From a virus: a stretch of DNA of 32,393 bases. Positions 6,699 to 12,166 of the stretch are shown piece after piece. The stretch is from positions 1 through 32,393 of the IMG/VR virus record IMGVR_UViG_3300025030_000312, one strand, 5' to 3'. The translations under genes and the position numbers were made by a program. The stretch's first letter is position 1; each line of letters opens with the position of its first letter. Under the pieces are notes generated by a model. That model saw only the letters and a program-made list of their open reading frames with translations. It searched no databases and was not told where the DNA came from.

Positions 6699-6863
6699 TT
6701 AGTCCTCCCTCTCGATAAATTCCTCGGCCAATTCCTTGGAGCGGAAGGCACTCAAGCGCTCGTACCTTCCCGACTCCATATTCCACTTCTCGACAGCTAC
6801 CCAGCCGATCCCGGTAAGTGGTGCAGGTACGATTCTGTAAAGCGGGATTTTTACATATTTCAT
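6699..6863 (-). CDS. Hypothetical 54-residue protein
   Basis: MKYVKIPLYRIVPAPLTGIG...; GGGAGGAGGCACAAA precedes the ATG, which overlaps the upstream stop. It contains a WVAVEKWNMESGRYERLSAF beta segment and a helical end with SKELAEEFIERED; such an 'F.S.E.AEEFI' ending is common in small phage proteins. Function unknown. Confidence 0.65.
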   Translation of the reverse strand: MKYVKIPLYRIVPAPLTGIGWVAVEKWNMESGRYERLSAFRSKELAEEFIERED

Positions 6864-7048
6864 TTTGTGCCTCCTCCCGTTTTAGCGTACAACTCCTCGC
6901 AGGCACGGCAGTTGCAGTGGTACATTATCAAGTGCCTTGCCTGCATCTGTGCTAGGAGCATGACACCGCCCTGCCCTGGATTTACACTCGCTGTGTGGGC
7001 TATTTCAAGAAGCAACTTTACTTCTTCGTGCGCTCGGCATGTACTCAT
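6860..7048 (-). CDS. Hypothetical 62-residue protein with Cys/His pairs
   Basis: Starts at 7048 behind GGAGGACTAAAAA. It has CRAHEE near the N-terminus and YHCNCRACEE near the C-terminus, which could bind one zinc ion. ATGA overlap with the following gene. Unknown. Confidence 0.65.
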   Translation of the reverse strand: MSTCRAHEEVKLLLEIAHTASVNPGQGGVMLLAQMQARHLIMYHCNCRACEELYAKTGGGTK

Positions 7049-7068
7049 TTTTTAGTCCTCCCCTAAAT

Positions 7069-7080
7069 GTGAAGTTTCAT
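7069..7080. promoter_or_regulatory. Degenerate GTGA-N4-TCAC palindrome, copy 7
   Basis: GTGAAGTTTCAT, one base off the consensus. It overlaps the last codons of the 7077-7829 gene and lies 5' of the 6860-7048 gene. Confidence 0.5.
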
Positions 7081-7829
7081 TTTTCCTGCCCAGGCGCCCA
7101 CTCGTAAATAACCTCAGCCTTTTCTCCAGCGTGAAGCCTCCAAGTCTTGCCGTCGAAACCAGGCACAACTCCCATCTCCCACAACTTCTGGCAAGGTTCC
7201 CAAGGGTTAGGGCCTAGTTTTTCAGCATATTTCCATTCGGTTATTTCGGGGAAGAACGAGGCAGTGTAGGCCCACACCGAGTCCCCCACCGAGTCCCCCA
7301 CCGAGTCCCCCACCGAGTCCCCCACCGAGGCCCGCACCGAGGCCCGCACCGAGGCCCGCACCGAGGCCCGCACCGAGGCCCGCACCGAGGCCCGCACCGA
7401 GTCCCGCACCGAGGCCCGCACCGAGTCCCGCACCGAGGCCCGCACCGAGTCCCACAGCTTCAGTAACTCGACCATCTCGGGCGTCACTTCAGGAGCGACA
7501 GGAATTTGATTAAACGGGTGAAAGATCTCCTTGATTCGCAAGGAGGGAACAATCGTTATAAAGTCGATTTTCCGGAGTTTTCTCTCTACGACTTCCGAGT
7601 CATCCTTTCCGTTGATTTGATCAATGGTGAATTTTCCGGTGAGAGGATTGAACTCGTATTTGTTCATCCGGTCCTCTTTGTCTCCTCTGAAGCCGAAGTA
7701 ATCAGCTATGGATGAGTGAGAGTCGGGCTCGTAATCAAGTTCGCCCGAAAGGCACTTCTTTCTGAGTTTCCAATCGAAATACCAGATGTTACCCTGTCCG
7801 TTCGAGATGCAGCTAAAGAATTCGCACAT
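7077..7829 (-). CDS. Tetrapeptide-repeat phage protein
   Basis: A 250-residue protein starting MCEFFSCISNGQGN behind AAAGGAGAAAAGTAAA; the longer frame upstream overlaps another gene and is rejected. The N-terminal ~120 residues (DSHSSIADYFGF, MNKYEFNPLTGKFTIDQIN) belong to a family of phage/prophage proteins of unknown function. Next come 15 tandem tetrapeptides of the form (R/G)(A/D)SV, residues about 126-185, encoded by a 12-bp repeat. The C-terminal domain (EITEWKYAEKLGPNPW...GVVPGFDGKTWRLHAG) closes the protein. The repeat keeps frame, so copy-number change would lengthen or shorten the protein without inactivating it. Confidence 0.8.
   Translation of the reverse strand: MCEFFSCISNGQGNIWYFDWKLRKKCLSGELDYEPDSHSSIADYFGFRGDKEDRMNKYEFNPLTGKFTIDQINGKDDSEVVERKLRKIDFITIVPSLRIKEIFHPFNQIPVAPEVTPEMVELLKLWDSVRASVRDSVRASVRDSVRASVRASVRASVRASVRASVRASVGDSVGDSVGDSVGDSVWAYTASFFPEITEWKYAEKLGPNPWEPCQKLWEMGVVPGFDGKTWRLHAGEKAEVIYEWAPGQEK
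7275..7454 (-). repeat. 15 tandem 12-bp units inside a coding region
   Basis: Units of CACCGAG(T/G)CCC(C/G/A) read on the plus strand: four CACCGAGTCCCC, then six CACCGAGGCCCG, then alternating T and G variants. They encode GDSV, RASV and RDSV. Block-wise variant order suggests recent expansion of single variants. Confidence 0.9.
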
Positions 7830-7875
7830 TTTACTTTTCTCCTTTTTTGGTTGATATGTTAAACAGCAGGTTCCT

Positions 7876-8043
7876 TCAGTACCAATTAGGAAAATCAACG
7901 TCTGCGGTGAAAACCATATTCGGATAATCTTGTTTGAGTGCTTCCAGTCGGCAGAATATAGCGTGGCGCTCACCTTTCATTTTAATGAACAAGTGGGATT
8001 CACCTACTAGTGGATAAGGGTATGCGTAGATTCTAGCAATCAT
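7876..8043 (-). CDS. Hypothetical 55-residue protein
   Basis: MIARIYAYPYPLVGESHLFI... behind AAAAGGAGAAATAAA; ends in DFPNWY. Beta-hairpin then helix (CRLEALKQDYP). Followed, after ~30 bases, by the ribosome binding site of the tetrapeptide-repeat gene. Unknown. Confidence 0.65.
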   Translation of the reverse strand: MIARIYAYPYPLVGESHLFIKMKGERHAIFCRLEALKQDYPNMVFTADVDFPNWY

Positions 8044-8068
8044 TTTATTTCTCCTTTTAGGGTTGAAA

Positions 8069-8121
8069 CCACAAGCAACCTCAATTTTCCAGCGAAGCAG
8101 GTAACCTGATGAAACCTGCGG
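8069..8121 (-). repeat. Dispersed hairpin element, copy H1
   Basis: On the minus strand it starts CCGCAGGTTTCATCAGG and ends GAGGTTGCTTGTGG, with the conserved TGCTTCGCTGGA apex in between. The ends pair CCGCA/TGTGG with one G-U. Same family as the copies at 8.8-9.0, 11.6 and 12.35 kb. Confidence 0.65.
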
Positions 8122-8136
8122 TCAATTCATAAAAAT

Positions 8137-8148
8137 GTGAAATCTCAT
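8137..8148. promoter_or_regulatory. Degenerate GTGA-N4-TCAC palindrome, copy 8
   Basis: GTGAAATCTCAT, right after the stop of the 21-residue membrane peptide. Confidence 0.5.
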
Positions 8149-8151
8149 ATT

Positions 8152-8217
8152 TCAAAACCACCGCAGCCAAACAGCGGTAGCTATAACCATCAGAAGCCAA
8201 ACAGCAGGCAGTCTCAT
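8152..8217 (-). CDS. 21-residue membrane peptide
   Basis: MRLPAVWLLMVIATAVWLRW(F) is a single hydrophobic helix flanked by Arg. Its ATG overlaps the stop of the 8214-8510 gene (ATGA). The upstream GGAGGGACGTT supplies a ribosome binding site. Could be a coupled micro-protein. Confidence 0.45.
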   Translation of the reverse strand: MRLPAVWLLMVIATAVWLRWF

Positions 8218-8510
8218 AACGTCCCTCCGTGCTTCCGGATAATCTCCCGGACAACTTCCAGAGGGACGTATCCAAACACGTTCGAGCCTTCGCCAGCTTG
8301 AAAGGGCAAGAGGAGTTCTTCCGGTTGACTGGGGAAGCCAACTTCCACCTCGCTATAGCAAGAGAGCTTGAAAAAGTCCAAAGTTTTGGGGCAGCAATAA
8401 TGCCAGTCGCTAGCTTGAGCACTAAACATAAACCCGTCTTTGCACACGATTTCAGGGAATAAGTGTCTGGAAGTCCTGTGGGGCAATTTGATTTCAATTT
8501 TGGTGGGCAT
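8214..8510 (-). CDS. Hypothetical 98-residue protein, first gene of the leftward operon
   Basis: Start at 8510 (MPTKIEIKLPHRT) behind CAAAGGAGATCCAA; the longer frame would begin inside the promoter. Beta-rich with four Cys spread along it (IVCKDG, YCCPKTL, LSCYSEVEV). It is the first gene after the promoter at 8598-8626. Unknown function. Confidence 0.7.
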   Translation of the reverse strand: MPTKIEIKLPHRTSRHLFPEIVCKDGFMFSAQASDWHYCCPKTLDFFKLSCYSEVEVGFPSQPEELLLPFQAGEGSNVFGYVPLEVVREIIRKHGGTL

Positions 8511-8597
8511 TTGGATCTCCTTTGTAATTATGGGCGATTTCCGAAATGGGCGGTTAGGGGTAGTGGTGGAAACCTTTTGGAAACCTTTGTCTTGGCG

Positions 8598-8626
8598 TTT
8601 ATAGGGCATTTAGAGAATTCAGTCAA
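8598..8626 (-). promoter_or_regulatory. Leftward promoter for the accessory operon
   Basis: On the minus strand TTGACT (8626-8621), 17-bp spacer, TATAAA (8603-8598). An ATTCGGATATGAGT near-operator lies just upstream (8635-8648) and a GTGA palindrome at 8661-8672. Confidence 0.7.
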
Positions 8627-8634
8627 GCATTTTA

Positions 8635-8648
8635 ATTCGGATATGAGT
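8635..8648. promoter_or_regulatory. Near-match to ATTCA-N4-TGAAT
   Basis: ATTCGGATATGAGT has two mismatches. It sits 9 bp upstream of the -35 of the leftward promoter. Confidence 0.4.
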
Positions 8649-8660
8649 TCTTAGTGGAAT

Positions 8661-8672
8661 GTGAAAATCCAC
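8661..8672. promoter_or_regulatory. Degenerate GTGA-N4-TCAC palindrome, copy 9
   Basis: GTGAAAATCCAC in an AATGTG...CACATT context, ~35 bp upstream of the leftward promoter's -35. Confidence 0.5.
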
Positions 8673-8758
8673 ATTTCTTTGAGTTTTGATGGGCGAATGT
8701 TAAATTATGCATTTCTGCATAAAAATTGTCGCGACCTGGAATGGCTGCAGGAAATGGT

Positions 8759-8799
8759 CAGGTTTCCAGCGAAGCTTTTTACACTGAGGAAACCTGCGG
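8759..8799. repeat. Dispersed hairpin element, copy H2
   Basis: CAGGTTTCC (8759-8767) pairs perfectly with GGAAACCTG (8788-8796) around the conserved AGCGAAGCTTTTTACACTGA loop. Confidence 0.7.
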
Positions 8800-8816
8800 G
8801 TTAGGTTAAGTCGAAA

Positions 8817-8868
8817 CGCAGGTTCCTCAATTTTCCAGCGAAGCTTTTTACACTGAGGAAACCTGCGG
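8817..8868. repeat. Dispersed hairpin element, copy H3
   Basis: CGCAGGTT-CCTCA pairs with TGAGG-AAACCTGCG: 13 base pairs with a one-base bulge, apex CCAGCGAAGC. The best-paired copy. Confidence 0.75.
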
Positions 8869-8970
8869 TTTGAATTGGTTTGGAATCAGGATTATTCAAT
8901 TTTCCAGCGAAGCTTTTTACACTGAGGAAACCTGCGGTTTGAATTGGTTTGGAATCAGGATTATTCAATT
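8828..8970. repeat. Two tandem 69-bp units carrying hairpin elements
   Basis: The unit beginning CAATTTTCCAGCGAAGC at 8828 is repeated at 8897 and begins again at 8966 before diverging. Each unit carries one hairpin core and a TTTGAATTGG...GGATTATT spacer. The whole 8511-9074 gap holds no gene on either strand. Confidence 0.85.
8888..8937. repeat. Dispersed hairpin element, copy H4
   Basis: Same core as H3, but its 5' arm has become AGGATTATTCAATTTTCC, so the outer stem is lost and only TTTTCC/GGAAA can pair. Confidence 0.6.
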
Positions 8971-8975
8971 TTCAT

Positions 8976-9007
8976 CAGGTTTCCAGCGAAGCTTTTTACA
9001 CTGAGGA
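8976..9007. repeat. Dispersed hairpin element, truncated copy H5
   Basis: The 5' arm CAGGTTTCC and the loop are intact, but the 3' arm breaks off after ACTGAGGA. Confidence 0.6.
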
Positions 9008-9074
9008 CAACTTGAGGAGCGTTGCGGTTCAATTAGGCCGTTTCCCCAAGTTCCAACGCGTTTCCTTTCCTAGA

Positions 9075-9305
9075 TCAAAAAGGATATACGTTGCGCGAAG
9101 CGGGATTTATTTGCTTTAGGGATGCCAGCAAAGCGCCCTTAGCCTCATCGACACTGGGGAAGTAGCCTAATTGCAACATCCCCCGCAAAGCCAGGTAGCG
9201 CCCGTCGCGGCGAGCGATAGTCAAGTCTACTCCATTAATGGTAGCTTCTAGAAATGCCCCACCAATCACGCCTTTAGTGTAATCGCTTGCATGTTTGAAC
9301 TTCAT
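9075..9305 (-). CDS. Hypothetical 76-residue protein
   Basis: Starts MKFKHASDYTKGVIGGAF behind TAAGGAGGCAACAA. Beta strands (LEATINGVDLTIARRDGRYLAL) and a C-terminal helix (SVDEAKGALLASLKQ): an arrangement frequent in small phage proteins with no known role. Co-oriented with the gene upstream, 11 bp away. Confidence 0.7.
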   Translation of the reverse strand: MKFKHASDYTKGVIGGAFLEATINGVDLTIARRDGRYLALRGMLQLGYFPSVDEAKGALLASLKQINPASRNVYPF

Positions 9306-9316
9306 TTGTTGCCTCC

Positions 9317-9499
9317 TTATGCTTTGGTTACGTGCGACAGTATTTGCGCTTTGGTGCTGTAGAGTCCAGGGCGATAACCCTTTGTCTTAACCAGATAAAC
9401 CTGATCCGCTCCTTTTGCTGCGGGATGTGATGGAGAATCAATTAGGCGCGAGGTGTGACCGTAATCATGCTTTTTGTTCCAAGTGATTGCAAGAAACAT
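9317..9499 (-). CDS. Hypothetical 60-residue protein
   Basis: MFLAITWNKKHDYGHTSRLI... behind AAAGGAGGCAACAAA. Basic; a segment VYLVKTKGYRPGLYSTKAQILSHV suggests a beta-beta-alpha fold. First gene left of the 9.5-10.2 kb control region. Unknown. Confidence 0.7.
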   Translation of the reverse strand: MFLAITWNKKHDYGHTSRLIDSPSHPAAKGADQVYLVKTKGYRPGLYSTKAQILSHVTKA

Positions 9500-9574
9500 T
9501 TTGTTGCCTCCTTTTGTCGTTGTCTGGTGCCCTATCTAAAAACTGCAAACATCCGTTCGCAGAGTTTAGAAAAT

Positions 9575-9586
9575 ATGAAATCTCAC
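9575..9586. promoter_or_regulatory. Degenerate GTGA-N4-TCAC palindrome, copy 10
   Basis: ATGAAATCTCAC; in the left arm of the 9567-9646 inverted repeat. Confidence 0.5.
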
Positions 9587-9625
9587 TTTTATTTGTTCCA
9601 TTTTGTAACACATCCTGGAGTAAAT

Positions 9626-9637
9626 GTGAGAATTCAT
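9626..9637. promoter_or_regulatory. Degenerate GTGA-N4-TCAC palindrome, copy 11
   Basis: GTGAGAATTCAT; in the right arm of the inverted repeat. Confidence 0.5.
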
Positions 9638-9650
9638 ATTTTCTAAATAG

Positions 9651-9686
9651 AGCGGGGTAACTCCTTTGCTTCAGAGTTACCCCGCT
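9651..9686. terminator. Strong 13-bp hairpin, possible bidirectional terminator
   Basis: AGCGGGGTAACTC (9651-9663) and GAGTTACCCCGCT (9674-9686) are perfectly complementary with a 10-base loop. T-runs after it are short, so the terminator call is moderate. Confidence 0.6.
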
Positions 9687-9698
9687 TTGCCTCAAAAT

Positions 9699-9710
9699 GT
9701 GAGAATTCAC
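9699..9710. promoter_or_regulatory. GTGA-N4-TCAC palindrome, copy 12
   Basis: GTGAGAATTCAC; 13 bp before a second, perfect but shorter palindrome. Confidence 0.6.
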
Positions 9711-9719
9711 TTTTCAGAA

Positions 9720-9736
9720 AATGTGAACTTCACATT
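9720..9736. promoter_or_regulatory. Perfect AAATGTGAA-C-TTCACATTT palindrome, copy 13
   Basis: Centre spacing is shorter than in the other copies (GTGAA-C-TTCAC), but both outer arms are complete. It forms a pair with copy 12. Confidence 0.55.
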
Positions 9737-9739
9737 TGT

Positions 9740-10152
9740 TTTCTTTAATCTAATGACTACCAGTGTCGCCACTTGTCTCATACCTTTCCTATCCGGTACA
9801 CTGTATAGCAAGCGCCGTATCTGGCGTTTAACAGGGTCTTTACATTCAGGTGCGTGGTATCACCTCCCCCGCTTCTAACTTCACAGTTATAAGGGGATAT
9901 TCCGCCTTTCCATTCTTTTACCTTGTATCGTCGGGTAGACTCCTATCTATAGGGTCTCATGTCTACTATCCTTTGAATTGGTACAAGTCAGAGAATGAAC
10001 GCGCTTAATCTTGTGGTGAACCCACCGGCGATAGGTAGTAGGTTCTAAAGTTTCATGCCGTAATGCGCGGCATTACTTGCGCCACATAACAGGATGCTAG
10101 GCTGTTATGTGTCACGCCTCAATAATCTCAATGAGCGGGGAAATGATGTAAA
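9740..10152. other. Non-coding, hairpin-rich region
   Basis: No convincing gene on either strand. It holds a GTAATGC-GCG-GCATTAC palindrome (10060-10076), a 10-bp perfect hairpin (CACATAACAG, 10083-10092, with its complement at 10102-10111) and a mirror-like CCTATCTATAGGG. No tRNA T-loop sequence was found. It could be a structured RNA, a replication or a packaging region. Confidence 0.5.
10083..10111. repeat. 10-bp perfect hairpin
   Basis: CACATAACAG ... CTGTTATGTG with a nine-base loop (GATGCTAGG). Confidence 0.7.
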
Positions 10153-10205
10153 GGGCTTTCGCTGTAGCTGCTAGGGTTAATGCCTAGCAGCTACAGCGAA
10201 AGCCC
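10153..10205. repeat. Perfect 23-bp inverted repeat
   Basis: Arms at 10153-10175 and 10183-10205 are fully complementary (starting GGGCTTTCGCTGTAGC) around the seven-base loop GTTAATG. This is far longer than an ordinary terminator. Its right arm shares bases 10200-10205 with the next hairpin. Confidence 0.85.
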
Positions 10206-10228
10206 CTTGCAAGGTATGCAAGGGGCTT
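10200..10228 (-). terminator. Terminator of the 10235-10663 gene
   Basis: AAGCCCCTTGCA (10200-10211) pairs with TGCAAGGGGCTT (10217-10228), loop AGGTA. It lies six bases past the stop of the leftward gene, and transcripts would continue with a short CUUUC. Mutually exclusive with the 23-bp hairpin. Confidence 0.65.
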
Positions 10229-10234
10229 AAAGCT

Positions 10235-10663
10235 CTAGGCAACGGCCTTTTTGGCAGCTTTCATGGCCTTTTCGAGAGCTGCGAAGAGACCGTCGTTACC
10301 GGCGCATTTCGTCATGACGGCCTTGACGTAGGAGTCAATGTTAAACTCTTTGGGCTCGGCAGTGTCACCGCTGTTCCTGATGAAGTCAGCAAGGCGTTTC
10401 AAGTACTTGCCACACTCGCCCTTGTCGTTTATAGCGTCGGTGTATTTCCTGCTAGGGACATCGGCGCCAGCCTGAACCATGACAGCCCACACAATGTGTG
10501 TGTAGCCGGTGACTTTCTCAGGTGCGCCGAAATGCTCGTCGATGGTATCCATCTGGTTTTTGAGCTGCGCCTGCTGTGAAGCGTAGGACCGGCATTCCGC
10601 ATGTACGTTTTTCATAACTGCAGCTTGTGCTTTGGAACCAATGATTAAAGTTTGCTTTTTCAT
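10235..10663 (-). CDS. Hypothetical 142-residue protein in the control region
   Basis: Starts MKKQTLIIGSKAQAAVMKNV behind AAAGGGGTATATC. All-helical by composition, with an EHFGAPEKVTGYTHIVWAVMVQAGADVPSRKY core and an Ala/Lys-rich C-terminus (AALEKAMKAAKKAVA). Monocistronic: its own promoter (10753-10781), a ~90-base leader with two small hairpins (GGTGCTAGGCACC at 10706-10718 and GGCCTATGGCC at 10678-10688) and its own terminator. That solitary, well-insulated layout suggests an abundantly or separately regulated product. I recognise no family. Confidence 0.8.
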   Translation of the reverse strand: MKKQTLIIGSKAQAAVMKNVHAECRSYASQQAQLKNQMDTIDEHFGAPEKVTGYTHIVWAVMVQAGADVPSRKYTDAINDKGECGKYLKRLADFIRNSGDTAEPKEFNIDSYVKAVMTKCAGNDGLFAALEKAMKAAKKAVA

Positions 10664-10752
10664 GATATACCCCTTTGGCCTATGGCCGGTTATTGGTGCT
10701 AGGCACCGTGATTAGTAGTGCTCCAGGTAAGCCGCTCGTTTATGTTGATATA

Positions 10753-10781
10753 GGTATAACATCTACCTTGTTTCAAGTCAA
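10753..10781 (-). promoter_or_regulatory. Promoter of the 10235-10663 gene
   Basis: Minus strand: TTGACT (10781-10776), 17-bp spacer, TATACC (10758-10753). Confidence 0.7.
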
Positions 10782-10789
10782 TACTATTT

Positions 10790-11020
10790 TTCACATTTAT
10801 TTTAAAATAATTATTGTTGTGTAATAGCAAGTACTTATTAGGTCACACCCTACGACATGCCCTAAGTCACACCCTACGACATGCCCTAAGTCACACCCTA
10901 CGACATGCCCTAGGTCACACCCTACGACATGCCCTAGGTCACACCCTACGACATGCCCTAGGTCACACCCTACGACATGCCCTAGGTCACACCCTACGAC
11001 ATGCCCTAGGTCACACCCTA
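10790..11020. other. Candidate replication origin: AT-rich tract plus iterons
   Basis: Bases 10782-10830 are strongly A+T-rich, and seven 24-bp direct repeats follow from 10841. AT-rich DNA beside iterons is a classic origin layout, but no initiator gene is identified in the window, so this remains an inference. Confidence 0.4.
10841..11020. repeat. Seven tandem 24-bp repeats plus a half copy
   Basis: Each unit is (G/A)GTCACACCCTACGACATG followed by CCCTA. Copies begin at 10841, 10865, 10889, 10913, 10937, 10961 and 10985; a 12-base partial begins at 11009. Copies 2 and 3 start with A instead of G; otherwise they are identical. They could be read as an HTLRHALG octapeptide repeat, but there is no ribosome binding site. 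Confidence 0.9.
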
Positions 11021-11114
11021 GGGATCAGCTACGTCCTCACCCAGTGGGGGTGGGGTGAAAGTTCTAATGAGAGCCAGGCGCCCTTACCCATTCACTCACA
11101 CGCTACGAAGTAAA

Positions 11115-11128
11115 ATTCAGATGTACAT
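11115..11128. promoter_or_regulatory. Near-match to ATTCA-N4-TGAAT
   Basis: ATTCAGATGTACAT, intact left half, degenerate right half, nine bases upstream of the -35 at 11138. Confidence 0.35.
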
Positions 11129-11137
11129 ACTTTTAGC

Positions 11138-11166
11138 TTGACACGTAGCGAGTAAAGTGTTAAGGT
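11138..11166 (+). promoter_or_regulatory. Rightward promoter
   Basis: TTGACA (11138-11143), 17-bp spacer, TAAGGT (11161-11166), 33 bp upstream of the ATG at 11199. Confidence 0.65.
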
Positions 11167-11198
11167 CTAATCTAGGCAAACAAAGGAGGAGCCTAAAT

Positions 11199-11525
11199 AT
11201 GGAACGAGTTAAATTAGGAGATACATTCCATTCCTGGACAGTTACAAAAGGACCTATCATGAAGGGCAAAGGTCTCAAGTACTGGACCTGTAGGTGTGTC
11301 TGTGGAACCCAGAAGGAGATCCAGCAGTACTCCCTACTGAATGACCGCACTCATAACTGCGGATGCCAAAAGGTTTTTTCCGAAGAAACAAGGAAGCTCC
11401 TGTCCGACCTCAGGAAACAGAGACCAGCCCCGAGAGCAAAGGGGTTTACTCAGACTGAGGAGACGAAGGCGAAGATAAGCCAGGGTGCCAAGCTAAGGTG
11501 GGAGCAGAGGAAGGCTCAGTCGTGA
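11199..11525 (+). CDS. Zinc-binding DNA-binding protein with NUMOD3-like motifs
   Basis: A 108-residue protein, start chosen at 11199 behind AAAGGAGGAGCCTAAAT. The N-terminal part (residues ~1-56) has the pattern GDTFHSW...YWTCRCVCGTQKEIQQYSLL...HNCGCQ, known as the N-terminal domain of many phage HNH/homing-type endonucleases (CxCxCG ... CGC zinc site). The C-terminal part carries two NUMOD3-like helices (FSEETRKLLSDLRKQR and TEETKAKISQGAKLRW), DNA-binding modules of homing endonucleases. No nuclease domain is present, so it is either a remnant of a homing endonuclease or a stand-alone DNA-binding protein. Confidence 0.75.
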   Translation: MERVKLGDTFHSWTVTKGPIMKGKGLKYWTCRCVCGTQKEIQQYSLLNDRTHNCGCQKVFSEETRKLLSDLRKQRPAPRAKGFTQTEETKAKISQGAKLRWEQRKAQS

Positions 11526-11572
11526 CCCTACCCCTCCTGCTTCGCACTGTTCCAGGGGTTTCCACTTAATCC

Positions 11573-11627
11573 CCACAGGTTTCCTCAGGTAAAAATGCTT
11601 CGCAGTAATCCTGACTGGTACCTGTGG
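11573..11627 (+). repeat. Dispersed hairpin element, copy H6
   Basis: CCACAGGT (11573-11580) pairs with ACCTGTGG (11620-11627). The 5' side continues TTCCTCAGGTAAAAATGCTTCGC as in the other copies. Relative to H3, CGCAGG/CCTGCG has become CACAGG/CCTGTG, i.e. both sides of a pair changed together. Confidence 0.75.
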
Positions 11628-11672
11628 TCTGAACTAGATGAGCCTGTGGTCTGAACTAGATGAGCCTGTGGT
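11621..11672. repeat. 22-bp direct repeat growing out of the hairpin's 3' arm
   Basis: CCTGTGGTCTGAACTAGATGAG occurs at 11621-11642 and 11643-11664 (22 bp; first 20 shown are CCTGTGGTCTGAACTAGATG), with CCTGTGGT again at 11665. Confidence 0.85.
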
Positions 11673-11708
11673 TCAACTTAGACCAAACAAAACAAAGGAG
11701 CCAACAAA

Positions 11709-12104
11709 ATGAAGACAATATTCCTGAATCACCCAGCCACTCCCCAGGAAGCTACCCAATTCGCCCAGCACCTCCTCCAGAAGTTCCCCCTCAGCCAGAC
11801 CAACCAAATCAGCATCGAATTTCTTCCCAGGAACTCCATTGGCAAGCTGGCGTACGGTCGTTGCTACTATGTGAAGACCAAGAACCTTAACGTCTGGATC
11901 AGGATTGCCCTTGGCTCCTCGAAGGAGAGGCGCCAACTTCCTGATCTGCTCAAGACCCTCGGGCACGAGTACTGCCACGCGCTCCAACACGACCAGGATA
12001 GAGATGCTTGCTGTGTCGAGGCTGATGAATTCGGATGGAGGGAGTCCAAAAAGTACCTGAATCTGACCGAAAAGCGGAATTCTGGGAGCAAAAGGGCTGC
12101 ATGA
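11709..12104 (+). CDS. HExxH putative zinc metallopeptidase
   Basis: A 131-residue protein behind AAAGGAGCCAACAAA. Residues 86-90 are HEYCH, preceded by a hydrophobic helix (LLKTLG) and followed by CCVEADEFGW (residues 101-110), whose Glu/Asp could be the third zinc ligand, as in SprT- or ImmA/IrrE-like minimal metallopeptidases. The N-terminal half (IEFLPRNSIGKLAYGRCYYV...NVWIRIALG) gives the strands expected before the active-site helix. In phages such proteins might cleave a repressor or a host defence factor; that is only inference. It could also be a zincin-like domain without activity. Confidence 0.65.
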   Translation: MKTIFLNHPATPQEATQFAQHLLQKFPLSQTNQISIEFLPRNSIGKLAYGRCYYVKTKNLNVWIRIALGSSKERRQLPDLLKTLGHEYCHALQHDQDRDACCVEADEFGWRESKKYLNLTEKRNSGSKRAA

Positions 12105-12111
12105 TGGCTTC

Positions 12112-12166
12112 CTGTTCAGATTTCTGGACTGTTCATAAAAACTGAACGCAGCACAAATCTGAACAG
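12112..12166. repeat. Nested hairpin after the metallopeptidase gene
   Basis: CTGTTCAGATTT (12112-12123) pairs with AAATCTGAACAG (12155-12166); inside it GTTCA (12131-12135) pairs with TGAAC (12143-12147). Perfect 12-bp outer stem. No T-run, so more likely a structured element than an intrinsic terminator. Confidence 0.7.

Larger units (their letters stand above)
9567..9646. repeat. Inverted repeat with a regulatory palindrome in each arm
   Basis: The left arm TTTAGAAAATATGAAATCTCAC (9567 on; given here as TTTAGAAAATATGAA) is matched in reverse at about 9626-9646. Each arm contains one degenerate GTGA-N4-TCAC palindrome (9575-9586 and 9626-9637), so an ~80 bp cruciform or looped complex is possible. 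Confidence 0.6.

Noticed and set aside
10841-11020. CRISPR array
   Set aside because: The 24-bp units follow each other without spacers, and there are no cas genes.
10814-11113. A 99-residue frame made of HTLRHALG repeats
   Set aside because: It starts with TTG without a ribosome binding site, and the repeat is better explained as DNA-level iterons.
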